A DNA stretch of 64,000 bases from Qipengyuania seohaensis (GCF_002795865.1 NZ_CP024920.1:496001-560000), one strand, 5' to 3'; shown: positions 46,150 to 55,456, counted from the first letter of the stretch. The notes: generated from the sequence alone by a model not told the origin. Numbers and translations: made by a program.

Positions 46150-46179
46150 AATATGGGTGCGCCCCCCACGCTTCGCAAC
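46150..46179 (-). promoter_or_regulatory. Possible heat-shock (RpoH) promoter of lon
   Basis: On the minus strand GTTGCGAA (46172-46179) and CCCATATT (46150-46157) are separated by 14 bp. The -10 closely resembles the sigma-32 -10 (CCCCATNT); the -35 is a poorer match to CTTGAA. Expected transcripts would give a leader of about 45 nt. The -35 also lies in a hairpin CCACG...CGTGG, so it could instead be the ybaB 3' end. Confidence 0.4.
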
Positions 46180-46228
46180 GTGGAGGGCGCAACATGTTGG
46201 GGATTGGTGTGCGCTCGCCGCGCCCGGC

Positions 46229-46567
46229 TTACATTCCCGGAAGGTTGAAGCCCGGCGGAAGTCCCATACCACCCTGGATCTTCTGCATTTCCTCGGCCGA
46301 CTTGCGGTCAGCCTTGTCGCGCGCGTCGTTGAAAGCAGCGGCCACGAGGTCTTCGACCATCTGCTTTTCTTCCGGCTTCATCAGGCTGTCGTCGATCTCG
46401 ACACCGATAATGCGGCCACGCGCTGAGGCGCGAACCTTCACGAGGCCGCCGCCGGCAGCGCCTTCGACTTCGATCGTGTCGAGCTTGGCCTGCGCCTCGC
46501 CCATCTGCGTCTGGATCGTCTCGGCGGCCTTCTGGGCTGCGGCGATCATTTCTTCCATCGATTTCAT
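46229..46567 (-). CDS. Nucleoid-associated protein, YbaB/EbfC family
   Basis: 112-residue DNA-binding dimer: a Met-rich amphipathic N-terminal helix (MKSMEEMIAAAQKAAETIQ), core GGGLVKVRASARGRIIGVEID, then a second helix and MGLPPGFNLPGM tail. The ATG overlaps the dnaX stop by 4 bp, the classical dnaX-ybaB pair. recR, the usual third gene, is not adjacent. Confidence 0.95.
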   Translation of the reverse strand: MKSMEEMIAAAQKAAETIQTQMGEAQAKLDTIEVEGAAGGGLVKVRASARGRIIGVEIDDSLMKPEEKQMVEDLVAAAFNDARDKADRKSAEEMQKIQGGMGLPPGFNLPGM

Positions 46568-48411
46568 GCGTTTCGACTCCAGGGTATTTCGCGCCGTTGC
46601 GGAGGAAGCTCGGCGCCGTCTTCGATAAGTTCGGCATCGGGAAATGCCGCGAATGTGGCTTTCACCAGCGGATGTTCGCGCAGCTTGGCCTTGGCTTCCT
46701 CACGCTCCGCCTTCTCGACTTCGACCAGCGAAGGGCGAGCCTTGGCCGGATCGCCGCCTTCCAGCGTCCAGCGTTCACCGCTGATTGCGTAAAGCGCGTC
46801 CTTCAGCACCGGCTCGATCGCATCGCTGAACTTGTCGGAGCGATGATAGACCAACCTGCCCTGCTCCACCAGGATCGGGCGTACCTGCAGGCGCATGATG
46901 CTCGCGGCCTGCAAGTGACCGGCGTTGTCGACCTTGTCGACGAGCGTCTCCCAGTCGAGCGAAGCGGATGGGGCCTCGCCTGCCGAGGAGTTTTCGGTCG
47001 TTGCCGCAGGCGCCGGTCCGCGTTCGGCCAGTTCCTCCAGTTTCTTCGCCAGCTTTCCCGGATCGGGCAGATTCGACGCATGGAGAACGCGCAACAAGGC
47101 CATACGCGCGGAAACGAGTGGATCGGGCGCCTGGCGCACCTCGTCATGACCCTTGAGCAACAATTGCCAGAGGCGATGGACCTGGCCGACTTCGAGGCGC
47201 TTTGCCCAATCGTCCAGTTGCTCGCGCTCTTCGGCGGTCGGGGCGTCGGCCTCCCCGGCCACCTGCGCCAGCGCGATCCGGTGAGTAAGATCCATGAGCG
47301 CGCGCATCAGCGAAAGAGGCTCGACCCCGAGCGCGTACTGGTCATCGACGGCCTTCAGCGCAGCTTTGGAATCGCCTTCGAGAAGGTGGGCGAACAAGCG
47401 CCGCTGCGCCCCGCGATCGGCAAGGCCGAGCATGTCGCGAACGCGCTCTGCAGAGACCTTCCCGCCGGTTTCCATGTCGGCATGGGCAATCGCCTGGTCG
47501 AGGATGGACAGACCGTCACGCACCGATCCTTCGGCAGCGTTGGCGATGATATGCAGCGCTTCGTCTTCTGCCTCGACCCCTTCCTTGCGGCATATCTCCG
47601 CGAAATGGGCTTCGAGCAACTCGCCAGGGATGCGGCGCAGGTCGAAACGCTGCGTGCGGCTGAGGACCGTGACGGGCAGCTTGTCGACTTCGGTCGTGGC
47701 GAAGAGGAATTTCACGTGCGCCGGCGGTTCTTCCAGCGTCTTGAGCAAGGCGTTGAACGCATTGCGCGACAACATGTGAACTTCGTCGATTATGTAGATC
47801 TTGTAGCGCGCCGATACGGCCGCATAGCGAACCGCTTCGATGATTTCGCGCACGTCGTCGACGCCGGTATGGCTGGCGGCGTCCATCTCAATCACGTCGA
47901 TGTGGCGGCCTTCGGCGATCGCCGTGCAAGGTTCGCAAACGCCGCAAGGGCTGATCGTCGGACCACCCTCGCCATCCGGGCCGATGCAGTTGAGTGCCTT
48001 GGCAATCAGGCGGGCGGTCGAAGTCTTCCCGACCCCGCGCACGCCGGTCATCAGGAAGGCATGCGCCAGCCTGTCGCGTGCAATGGCGTTCGCCAGCGTT
48101 CGGACCATCGCGTCCTGCCCGATGAGTTCGGCAAAGGTCTGCGGTCGGTATTTGCGCGCGAGAACGCGATACGGCTGCGCAGTTGCTGGCGCAGGGATGG
48201 AAGGAGCCGGTTTCACTTCGGCCTGAGCGGCAGGCGTCGGTTCGACGGGCGGCGCTGCGTGCTCAGCGACGGGTTCGGTTTTCGGTTCAGGATCCTCCCC
48301 GAACATCGAGTTCTGGCCAGCAGCCTCGAGCTCGGCAGCGCTCGGCGTGTCCGCTTCTTCAGCCTCGGCTTCCCACGGAAGACCGTCAGTGTTGTCCGGT
48401 GAATCACCCAT
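46564..48411 (-). CDS. dnaX: DNA polymerase III subunits gamma/tau
   Basis: 615-residue clamp-loader ATPase. A long acidic/proline-rich N-terminal extension (about 1-80) precedes YRVLARKYRPQTFAELIGQ. Walker A is GVRGVGKTSTAR, the zinc site is SPCGVCEPCTAI with an earlier Cys, and IDEVHMLS is the Walker B region. The sensor block FATTEVDKLP follows. The C-terminus (about 400-615) is tau-like but short. The N-terminal extension is a feature of many sphingomonads. The ATG at 48411 is supported by absence of a better start. Confidence 0.96.
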   Translation of the reverse strand: MGDSPDNTDGLPWEAEAEEADTPSAAELEAAGQNSMFGEDPEPKTEPVAEHAAPPVEPTPAAQAEVKPAPSIPAPATAQPYRVLARKYRPQTFAELIGQDAMVRTLANAIARDRLAHAFLMTGVRGVGKTSTARLIAKALNCIGPDGEGGPTISPCGVCEPCTAIAEGRHIDVIEMDAASHTGVDDVREIIEAVRYAAVSARYKIYIIDEVHMLSRNAFNALLKTLEEPPAHVKFLFATTEVDKLPVTVLSRTQRFDLRRIPGELLEAHFAEICRKEGVEAEDEALHIIANAAEGSVRDGLSILDQAIAHADMETGGKVSAERVRDMLGLADRGAQRRLFAHLLEGDSKAALKAVDDQYALGVEPLSLMRALMDLTHRIALAQVAGEADAPTAEEREQLDDWAKRLEVGQVHRLWQLLLKGHDEVRQAPDPLVSARMALLRVLHASNLPDPGKLAKKLEELAERGPAPAATTENSSAGEAPSASLDWETLVDKVDNAGHLQAASIMRLQVRPILVEQGRLVYHRSDKFSDAIEPVLKDALYAISGERWTLEGGDPAKARPSLVEVEKAEREEAKAKLREHPLVKATFAAFPDAELIEDGAELPPQRREIPWSRNA

Positions 48412-48467
48412 GCAGGATTAGGTAGGCGCAGACGCGCCGAATGTCATGAAGGGTGTGGGAAAATAAA

Positions 48468-48553
48468 GGAGCCGAGCGACCCGTCGCAATTCACCTGGGC
48501 TGCTTCCTTCCGGACCTGACCCGGTGAGCGAACGCAAACGTCCACCCGACTCC
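48468..48553 (-). ncRNA. ffs: Signal recognition particle RNA (4.5S)
   Basis: The minus strand holds the universally conserved SRP helix 8: GGTCAGGTCCGGAAGGAAGC then AGCC. The flanks pair into a long hairpin: 5' GGAGTCGGGTGG with 3' CGCTCGGCTCC (with G-U pairs) and CTCACC with GGTGA. A T-rich tail TTTATTTT follows the 3' end. The ends are estimated to within a few bases. Its receptor gene ftsY is at 13951. Confidence 0.93.
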
Positions 48554-48590
48554 CGGCGCGCCATATGGCGATGCCGGGGTCAGAAATCAA

Positions 48591-48869
48591 TCACCGAAAA
48601 TTATCGGCGTAGGCCTGCAGCTTCAGATTGTGCGGCGGGGTGGCGTGAACGCGGGCAGGAATGCCGTACTTTTCGGCATAGGCCTTCGCTTCGTCCTTGC
48701 TCGGGAATTTGAGCTGCACCTGGACCTGCGTGTCGCCGCTGCCCGTCCAGCCCATCAGCGGGTCGGCCTTGCGCGCTTCAGACTGTTCGAATTCAAGCAC
48801 CCACTCGTCGGTGCGGGCCTTGCCGGATTGCATCGCGCTTTGCGGACGTTGGTAGATTCTCGCTGCCAT
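48591..48869 (-). CDS. ETC complex I subunit (NDUFS4-like)
   Basis: 92 residues, accessory subunit related to mitochondrial NDUFS4, found in alphaproteobacteria. The blocks MAARIYQRPQSAMQSGKA, TDEWVLEFE, PLMGWTGSGDTQ and LKLQAYADNFR are typical. The ATG at 48869 gives the standard N-terminus; a TTG seven codons upstream lies too close to its GGGAGG. It is isolated from the nuo genes, as usual for this subunit. Confidence 0.92.
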   Translation of the reverse strand: MAARIYQRPQSAMQSGKARTDEWVLEFEQSEARKADPLMGWTGSGDTQVQVQLKFPSKDEAKAYAEKYGIPARVHATPPHNLKLQAYADNFR

Positions 48870-48886
48870 AGTGAGCGCCCCATAAT

Positions 48887-51310
48887 TCAACCTCCCGATT
48901 TATGGAAGGCGTTCTTCGTCTTCAAACTCGGCTTTTCGGTCCACGGTTCCTCGGGCCAGCGATGCTTGGGATAGCGGCCCTTCATGTCCTTGCGCACATC
49001 TTCCCAGCTACCGCGCCAGAATCCCGGCAGGTCGCGAGTCGACTGGATCGGGCGTCCGGCAGGGCTGGTGAGCTTCAGGAGAAGCGGCGTCTTGCCGATC
49101 ATCGGATGCCGCTCCAGCCCGAACAATGCCTGTACGCGGACTTCCACGCTCGGCGCATCGTCGCCTGTGTAATCGATCGGATGCGTGGTCCCGGCAGGCG
49201 AAGAGAATTCCTGCGGTGCGTCCCGGTCGAGCTTCTGGCGTTCATCCCAGTCGAGCAAGTTCAGGAGAGCGTCGACCAGTCGCCCCCTCGGCACATCGAG
49301 ATCGCGCCGACCGGCCAGCAGAGGCGCCAGCCACAAGTCAATATTCTCGCCCAGGTTTTCGGGCTCGAATGCCTTGATCCCGACAAAAGAAGCCCGGGCG
49401 GACAGCGCCTGCGGGACCAGCTTTGCCGGGTTTTCCCGCACCTTATCCACAAGCCTGTCCACAATCGCCTGGTCATCTGGCGAAGGGTCGGGACCGCTTG
49501 CTAAAGTGATTGCTCCGAGCCTCCTTTCGAGCCGAGCCTCGATGCGATGGCCGGCCCATCGCAGGACCGACCGCCTTTCGATACGCTCACCCAGCCAGCG
49601 TTCGAGGTCGCTCTCGTCGAGAGCGATTGCCGACGTAATCCGGGCGGCCTTTGCCTGTCCCTGCGCATCGCCGATTACGAGATAAGACGCGCTGGCCAGT
49701 GGCGACGTGGGGTCGAGGGAAAAACCCCTGCCCCCAGCCGAAATCCAGCTTTCGCCGCTCGCATCGCGCTTTTTCGCGACGAACTCCGGCCGCCCTGCAG
49801 CCAGCATGATAGCGGCGGGCGGATTGTCGCTGTTAACCTGTTCCGCAAGGTCCTTTGCCTGCGCCGCCCAGCGCCTGGCAAGCTTGCGGCTGGCCTCAGC
49901 CCGCTGGCCGCGATCGCTGTCCCAGCGTTGCAGGCGTGCCTCCAGATCCTCGCCGCGACCGCCGAGTCCCCGTTCCTGAAGTAGCAGAGCCAGCTTGGCC
50001 GCACGATCCGCAGAGCTGTGCGCCGCTCCGAACAGGACCATGGCAGCGGAAGCCGGATCCATCGGCAGCAGGGCAAGCTTCTCGCCCAATGCCGTAATTC
50101 GCCCGGCGTCATCGAGCGCGCCGAGGGCCTGCAAAGTGGTACGCGCCGCTGCAACTGACGGCCCGGACGGCTTGTCGAGCCACCGCAATTCGGCTGGCTC
50201 GTTCGTGCCCCATTTCGCAAGTGTCAGGACCAGCGGCGCGAGGTCGGCCGTCTCCATCTCGGGAGGATCGAATGCGGGGCGGCCGGCATGGCCGCCCTCC
50301 TCCCACAAGCGATAAGCGACACCCGGCCCCTGCCGTGCCGCACGACCTGCACGCTGCGCTGCGGCCGCCTGGCTAGCGCGGTGCGTCACCAGATGCGTCG
50401 TGCCCGCTGCACGGTCGAATTCGGCGCGGCGCGAAAGCCCCGCATCGACGACCACGCAAACGCCGTCGAGCGTCAGCGAGGTCTCCGCAATCGCGGTGGC
50501 GAGCACGATGCGGCGGCGCCCCTGGGGATCGCGGCGGATCGCAGCGCGCTGGTCCGCACCTTGCACCTGTCCGTGAAGCGGCAGGACCACGGCATCGGGC
50601 AATCGCGCTTCCACCCGCTCGCGCGTGCGCTCGATTTCTCCGACACCGGGCAGGAAGGCGAGGATATCGCCTTCTTCGTCACGCCATGCCTGTGCGATGG
50701 CCGACGTCATGGCGTCCTCCACCCGCATTTGCGGCGAAGACCCAAGCCATTCGATGCGCAAGGGGTGAGCGCGGCCTTCGCTTTCGATGACCGGCGCATT
50801 CTCACCCAGCAAATCCGCGAACCGCGTGCCGTCTATGGTCGCCGACATGATGAGGACACGCAGGTCTTCGCGCAGCACTGCGCGGCTTTCCAGTGCCAAG
50901 GCGAGACCGAGGTCGCTGTCGAGGTGACGCTCATGTGCCTCGTCGAACAGGATTGCTGAGACGCCCACCAGTTCGGGGTCCTGCACCAGCATGTTTACGA
51001 AGATCGCTTCGGTTACGACGAGGACGCGTGTTCTTGTGCCTCGCTTGCTGTCGAGCCGGGTGAGATAACCAATCGTCTCGCCAGGCTTTTCGCCCAGCAT
51101 CTCGGCCATGCGCTCGGCAGCAGCGCGAGCGGCGACACGGCGCGGCGATGTCAGGATAACGGTGCCCGTGCACCAGTCCTCGGTAATCAGCGCAGGCGCG
51201 ACGGCCGTGGTCTTACCGGCACCCGGAGGCGCGATAAGGACAGCGCCTGTTCGCTCGCGCATGCAAGCAAGCAAATCCGGGATTACTTCATAGATTGGGA
51301 GTATAGACAC
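48887..51310 (-). CDS. hrpB: ATP-dependent helicase HrpB
   Basis: 807-residue DEAH-box helicase of the HrpA/HrpB class. Walker A is APPGAGKTTAV, motif II DEAHERHLD, motif III SATIDG, motif VI AAAQRAGRAARQGPG. The HA2 region and the HrpB-specific C-terminal domain follow (to PWTEKPSLKTKNAFHKSGG). The role is uncertain in most bacteria. The start is GTG at 51310; the ribosome site is weak. It is separated from the NDUFS4-like gene by 17 bp. Confidence 0.96.
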   Translation of the reverse strand: MSILPIYEVIPDLLACMRERTGAVLIAPPGAGKTTAVAPALITEDWCTGTVILTSPRRVAARAAAERMAEMLGEKPGETIGYLTRLDSKRGTRTRVLVVTEAIFVNMLVQDPELVGVSAILFDEAHERHLDSDLGLALALESRAVLREDLRVLIMSATIDGTRFADLLGENAPVIESEGRAHPLRIEWLGSSPQMRVEDAMTSAIAQAWRDEEGDILAFLPGVGEIERTRERVEARLPDAVVLPLHGQVQGADQRAAIRRDPQGRRRIVLATAIAETSLTLDGVCVVVDAGLSRRAEFDRAAGTTHLVTHRASQAAAAQRAGRAARQGPGVAYRLWEEGGHAGRPAFDPPEMETADLAPLVLTLAKWGTNEPAELRWLDKPSGPSVAAARTTLQALGALDDAGRITALGEKLALLPMDPASAAMVLFGAAHSSADRAAKLALLLQERGLGGRGEDLEARLQRWDSDRGQRAEASRKLARRWAAQAKDLAEQVNSDNPPAAIMLAAGRPEFVAKKRDASGESWISAGGRGFSLDPTSPLASASYLVIGDAQGQAKAARITSAIALDESDLERWLGERIERRSVLRWAGHRIEARLERRLGAITLASGPDPSPDDQAIVDRLVDKVRENPAKLVPQALSARASFVGIKAFEPENLGENIDLWLAPLLAGRRDLDVPRGRLVDALLNLLDWDERQKLDRDAPQEFSSPAGTTHPIDYTGDDAPSVEVRVQALFGLERHPMIGKTPLLLKLTSPAGRPIQSTRDLPGFWRGSWEDVRKDMKGRYPKHRWPEEPWTEKPSLKTKNAFHKSGG

Positions 51311-51476
51311 TGAATTTTCTGAAGCCGGCTTTGCGTGGGGATAGATCGGACGGCACGGATTTTCTATAGCTGCCCATCGAGCGTCTCAATTGTGCGGACA
51401 AACAGTCCTGAAATTAAGAAAAATTTGCGATCTGTGGATTAATCCAACGGGCGAATTTTGAAGGGTCTGTATCGCG

Positions 51477-51893
51477 ATGGTGAAATATCTTGGTTTGGCT
51501 ATGTCGAGCATCGCGCTTGCGTCATGTTCAGCAGAGGGCGGTCCGGTCTTCGGGCCAGAATTCCCACAGCGTGGCACGTATGCTTCGCAATCGACAGAGA
51601 TGGATGTCGAATTGCCACCGTCGGAAGCTTTTATCGATATATCGTCTGAGGAAGATTTGCGACGCTTCGTGCTGAGCAAGGTTTTCTCTGACAATTGCGA
51701 TGACACACCGATTGAATTGGACGGAAATTCTTTCAAGTCCGTATGGAGTTGCAGACTGCAAGGGCCGCAGCCCTACCCCGTAGACGTGTCTGTTCAATGG
51801 GCGCGCGATTCCGTGCAGATTCGTACAGATTACGAAGTAAGCGGTTATCCCTTATGGCACGAGAAAAGCTATCGCCTCATCGAGGCGCAGTAG
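51477..51893 (+). CDS. Small lipoprotein, unknown, in AT-richer patch
   Basis: 138 residues with a lipobox at IALASC (Cys 17). The mature part has two further cysteines that could pair (CDD at about 74, SC at about 92) and ends SYRLIEAQ. No family is recognised. The gene and its 166-bp upstream region have visibly more A/T than their surroundings (for example CTGAAATTAAGAAAAATT upstream), and third codon positions are less GC-biased, suggesting recent acquisition or weak selection. The gene is convergent with the prenyl synthase at 51918. Confidence 0.7.
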   Translation: MVKYLGLAMSSIALASCSAEGGPVFGPEFPQRGTYASQSTEMDVELPPSEAFIDISSEEDLRRFVLSKVFSDNCDDTPIELDGNSFKSVWSCRLQGPQPYPVDVSVQWARDSVQIRTDYEVSGYPLWHEKSYRLIEAQ

Positions 51894-51917
51894 TTCTTCA
51901 ATACGCTGGCGGAAAGC

Positions 51918-52934
51918 TTAATGTCCGCGGGCGACCGCGAACAATGCTGCCTGCGCCATCGCCTGGCGGGCCTTGCCGTCGGGGAAGATCGACAGCGCGT
52001 CGATTGCGCGCTGGGCGAAGTGGCGTGCGCGCGCCTTGGTGTCGGCGACAGCGTTGTATTTGCCAATCAGGCGGATCGCTTCGGCCAAGTCTTCATCGCC
52101 CGAGCGGAAACCGGCAATGGCCGATTTCCAGAATGCACGCTCCTCCTCGTTGCCGCGTGCATAAGCGAGAATGACCGGCAGGGTCATCTTGCCTTCGCGG
52201 AAATCGTCGCCCTGGTCCTTGCCCATTTGCGCGGCGTCGGCGTCGTAGTCGAGCGCGTCGTCGACGAGCTGAAAGGCAACCCCGAGGTTGCGTCCGTATT
52301 CGTCGAGAGCCCGCTCCTCTTCCTCGCCGCATTCGGCGACGACGGCGGCAATCCGGCTTGCTGCAGCGAAAAGGGCGGCGGTCTTGGCGCGGATAATGTG
52401 GAGGTAACGTTCCTCGCTCGTGTCGATCTTGCGTTGGGCGGTCAGCTGGTCGACCTCACCTTCCGCGATGATCGCACTGGCACCGGACAGGATTTTCAGC
52501 ACCTTGAGGCTGCCGTCCTCGGTCATCAGCTCGAACGAGCGGCTGAAGAGGAAATCGCCGACCAGCACGGTCGCGGGATTGCCGTAGATGATATTGGCCG
52601 CCGCCTTGCCGCGCCTCAAATCGCTGCCATCGACGACATCGTCATGCAGCAAAGTGGCGGTGTGGATGAACTCGACCGCCGCGGCGAGCTTGTATTGGCG
52701 CGTGCCGCTGTAACCCACCAATTCCGCCCCGGCGAGCGTCAGCATGGGCCGCAGGCGCTTGCCGCCGCCCGAGATAAGGTGGCCGGCCAGCGCGGGGATA
52801 AGCGGCACCTCGCTCTGCATCCGGTCGAGGATGACCTGGTTGACCTGGTTCATGCCCGAAGCGGTGAGCGCGAGCATGGGATCGATCGAGGGCTGCGGGC
52901 CCTTGCGCGGGAGGGGTACGACGTCGGCTGTCAT
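51918..52934 (-). CDS. ispB: Long-chain trans-polyprenyl diphosphate synthase
   Basis: 338-residue prenyltransferase with both Asp-rich motifs: first LLHDDVVDGSDLRRGK, second LVDDALDYDAD; GGGKRLRPML is the IPP-binding block. The small-residue pattern before the first motif (VEFIHTATLLHDD) indicates a long product, probably the side chain of ubiquinone-10. Its isoprenoid precursors come from the MEP pathway (dxr in this window). It is divergent from the chorismate mutase gene. Confidence 0.93.
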   Translation of the reverse strand: MTADVVPLPRKGPQPSIDPMLALTASGMNQVNQVILDRMQSEVPLIPALAGHLISGGGKRLRPMLTLAGAELVGYSGTRQYKLAAAVEFIHTATLLHDDVVDGSDLRRGKAAANIIYGNPATVLVGDFLFSRSFELMTEDGSLKVLKILSGASAIIAEGEVDQLTAQRKIDTSEERYLHIIRAKTAALFAAASRIAAVVAECGEEEERALDEYGRNLGVAFQLVDDALDYDADAAQMGKDQGDDFREGKMTLPVILAYARGNEEERAFWKSAIAGFRSGDEDLAEAIRLIGKYNAVADTKARARHFAQRAIDALSIFPDGKARQAMAQAALFAVARGH

Positions 52935-52983
52935 TGCAGCTTGGCCATGCGCTGCACTTGCTTTCTTGGCAAGAGAGCAATTG

Positions 52984-53310
52984 ATGATAGCTTGGCAAGT
53001 GATGACGCAAACGGTGCAACCTCAACCGGGGGACGACAAGGTCCTGGCCGGCTATCGCAAGAGTATCGACAATATCGATGCGGCTATCGTCCATATGCTC
53101 GCAGAACGCTTTCGCATCACGCAGGCGGTTGGAGAGTACAAGGCGAAGGTGACGCTGCCGCCTGCCGACCCGAACCGTGAAAAGGAACAAATCGCGCGGT
53201 TGCGCCGGCTGGCCGAGGAAAGCGAACTCGATCCGGAATTCAGCGAGAAATTCCTGCGCTTCATCATCGACGAGGTCATCCGCCACCATGAAAAGGCGCG
53301 TGGTAGTTAA
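52984..53310 (+). CDS. Chorismate mutase (AroQ class)
   Basis: 108-residue all-helical mutase converting chorismate to prephenate. The N-terminal helix RKSIDNIDAAIVHMLAERF carries the conserved Arg, and VGEYKAK the conserved Lys. The C-terminal helix is EKFLRFIIDEVIRHH. It is a free-standing enzyme, not fused to prephenate dehydratase. The ATG at 52984 has AGAGAG 6-10 nt upstream; the ATG at 53002 is a good alternative. The stop shares GTTAAC with the convergent kinase gene. Confidence 0.93.
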   Translation: MIAWQVMTQTVQPQPGDDKVLAGYRKSIDNIDAAIVHMLAERFRITQAVGEYKAKVTLPPADPNREKEQIARLRRLAEESELDPEFSEKFLRFIIDEVIRHHEKARGS

Positions 53311-54794
53311 CCCGCCCGGGGAAGGCTGAGCTTTACCAGCAGCCCTCCGAGATCCTCGCTTTCGTCGAGTTCGACCGAGCCGCCGTAAATTTCTGCCACG
53401 TCCCTCACAATGGCGAGGCCAAGGCCGGTGCCCGGCTTGCCTGTGTCCAGCCGTGCGCCGCGATCGAAAATACGGGCGCGTTCGCTTTCGGGAATGCCTG
53501 TGCCGTCATCCTCGACCCAGATGGTGCATAGCTCTTCATCGCGTGCGGCATCGATGGTCACGAAAACGCTGCCGCCGCCATACTTGGCTGCGTTCTCGAT
53601 CAGATTGCCCAAGATTTCGTCGAGGTCCTGCCGCTCGATCGAAACGGCGGCCAGCTTGTTCCCGTCGAGGTCGAAGCGCGTATTCTCGTAGATACGTGTG
53701 ACCGCGCGCAGCACGCTTTCCGCGCTGGGCCAGACATCGGCGCGCGCATGGCCGCTCGCGCGCCGCCCGACCGCCCTCGCCCGTGCAAGGTGGTGTTCGA
53801 CATGGCGCTGCATGGTTTTGGTTTCGCGGCACACGAGGTCCGACAGCTTGGGGTCGTGTGCGGTCGCGGCATTGGTCAGCACGGTCAGCGGGGTCTTGAG
53901 GGCGTGGGCGAGATTGCCCGCGTGCATGCGGGCTTCTTCTGCCTGCTTCTCGCTATGCGCCAGCAGCCCGTTGATCTCTTGCACCAGGGGCTCGACCTCC
54001 AGCGGCAGTGGCTCGGTAATCCGGTTCGCGCCTTCCGAACGCATGGACTGGATCGCGGCACGCACGCGGCGGAGCGGCGACAAGCCGTAATAGCTTTGCA
54101 GGATCGCCATGATCAGCAACCCCAAGCCGAGTGCGGCAAAGCTCCAGATCAGGATCGAACGGATCCGCGCGATCTGGAAGTCGAGTTCTTCGCGCGCGGA
54201 CGCGACGGTGAAGGTCCACACCACATCGCTGTCGGGTAGTTCGACATTGCGCTCCGCCACGCGAAGCGGTTCGCCGTCGAACTGGTAGGAATCGTAGAAA
54301 TGCGGATCGTCGTCGCGATGCGATCCATCGACCGTCAGCGTGCGATCCCACAGGCTGCGACTGGGAAAGGTCTCGCGCCCGTCGCCGCTGATCTGCCAGT
54401 ATACGCCGCTATAGGGTTCGAGGAAGCGCTGGTCGCCGAGCGAGCGATAGGTCCAGACCTCGCCATTATTGTCGATCTCGGCCGAGGAAATCAGCGCGGT
54501 CAGCACATATTCCAGCTGGTCGTCGAAATTGTTCTGCACCAGCCGAGTAAGAGTGCGGTCCAGCGCAAATCCGCCGCCCACCAGCAGCAACCCGATCCAG
54601 ACGGCCGCAATGACCATCATGCGCTTGGCAAGGCTGCGCTGGGGCGGCTTGCCTTCCGGCAATGTCACGGGGTCTTCGGGCAGCGCAGACGCGTCACCGG
54701 GCGGAATGTCCGCCGCGCGACGCGCCTCGCCAGCCGGAGTGTCCTCAGGCTCGGGGCGCGTCAGCGGGGTCGTCGAGGCTGTACCCAAGTCCAC
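53307..54794 (-). CDS. Sensor histidine kinase, PhoQ-like
   Basis: 495 residues: a Pro/Glu-rich cytosolic N-terminus, TM1 (about 58-78), a periplasmic domain of about 130 residues with acidic patches (SHRDDDPHFYDSYQFDGE), TM2 (213-235), HAMP-like linker, HisKA with phospho-acceptor H297 in LAHALKTPL, and HATPase_c with GNLIENAAKYG, DDGTGIPE and GTGLGLAI. The GTG at 54794 overlaps the response regulator by 50 bp; a shorter start at GTG 54668 or ATG 54620 is possible. It is co-transcribed with the regulator and the PepSY protein. Confidence 0.9.
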   Translation of the reverse strand: MDLGTASTTPLTRPEPEDTPAGEARRAADIPPGDASALPEDPVTLPEGKPPQRSLAKRMMVIAAVWIGLLLVGGGFALDRTLTRLVQNNFDDQLEYVLTALISSAEIDNNGEVWTYRSLGDQRFLEPYSGVYWQISGDGRETFPSRSLWDRTLTVDGSHRDDDPHFYDSYQFDGEPLRVAERNVELPDSDVVWTFTVASAREELDFQIARIRSILIWSFAALGLGLLIMAILQSYYGLSPLRRVRAAIQSMRSEGANRITEPLPLEVEPLVQEINGLLAHSEKQAEEARMHAGNLAHALKTPLTVLTNAATAHDPKLSDLVCRETKTMQRHVEHHLARARAVGRRASGHARADVWPSAESVLRAVTRIYENTRFDLDGNKLAAVSIERQDLDEILGNLIENAAKYGGGSVFVTIDAARDEELCTIWVEDDGTGIPESERARIFDRGARLDTGKPGTGLGLAIVRDVAEIYGGSVELDESEDLGGLLVKLSLPRAG

Positions 54795-55422
54795 GGATAG
54801 TCGTGATTACCTCTGCACCCAGCTTCTTGCGGATGCGCGTAACGAAGACCTCGATCGTGTTGGAATCGCGGTCAAAATCCTGATCGTAGATGTGCTCGAT
54901 CAGCTCGGTGCGGCTGACCACCTTGCCCTTGTGGTGCATGAGGTAGCTCAACAGCTTGTATTCCTGCGCGGTCAGCTTGACCGGCTCGCCAGCCAGGGTG
55001 ACGCGGCCCGAACGGGTGTCCAGGCGTACCTGTCCTGCGGTCAGTTCGCTGGAGGTATTGCCCGACGCACGGCGAATGAGCGCGCGAAGGCGGGCGATCA
55101 GCTCTTCGGTCTGGAATGGCTTGGCGAGGTAGTCGTCAGCGCCTGCGTCGAGGCCAGCCACCTTGTCCGACCAGCTGTCGCGCGCAGTAAGCACGAGGAC
55201 GGGGAATTTGCGCCCCTCCTTGCGCCACATACCGAGCACCGTCAGGCCGTCGATCTCAGGCAAGCCGAGGTCGAGGATGACAGCGTCGTAATCTTCGGTG
55301 GAACCGAGGAAATGCCCGTCTTCGCCATCGGTCGACAAATCGACCGCATAGCCATTCTGCTCGAGAGTGCTCTTGAGCTGCTGGCCGAGCGTGGGTTCGT
55401 CCTCGACAATCAGGATCCGCAT
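54745..55422 (-). CDS. OmpR/PhoP-family response regulator
   Basis: 225 residues: a receiver with D51 as phosphorylation site (VILDLGLPEIDG), acidic pocket VEDE, T and K of TAR and AKPF, then a winged helix ending TIRGLGYSLDD. It is partnered with the kinase directly downstream. It resembles PhoP in length and linker. Upstream repeats at 55457-55488 could be its autoregulatory site. Confidence 0.94.
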   Translation of the reverse strand: MRILIVEDEPTLGQQLKSTLEQNGYAVDLSTDGEDGHFLGSTEDYDAVILDLGLPEIDGLTVLGMWRKEGRKFPVLVLTARDSWSDKVAGLDAGADDYLAKPFQTEELIARLRALIRRASGNTSSELTAGQVRLDTRSGRVTLAGEPVKLTAQEYKLLSYLMHHKGKVVSRTELIEHIYDQDFDRDSNTIEVFVTRIRKKLGAEVITTIRGLGYSLDDPADAPRA

Positions 55423-55456
55423 GAATTTCCGTCCTTGTTATCTGCGTAATGCGTGT

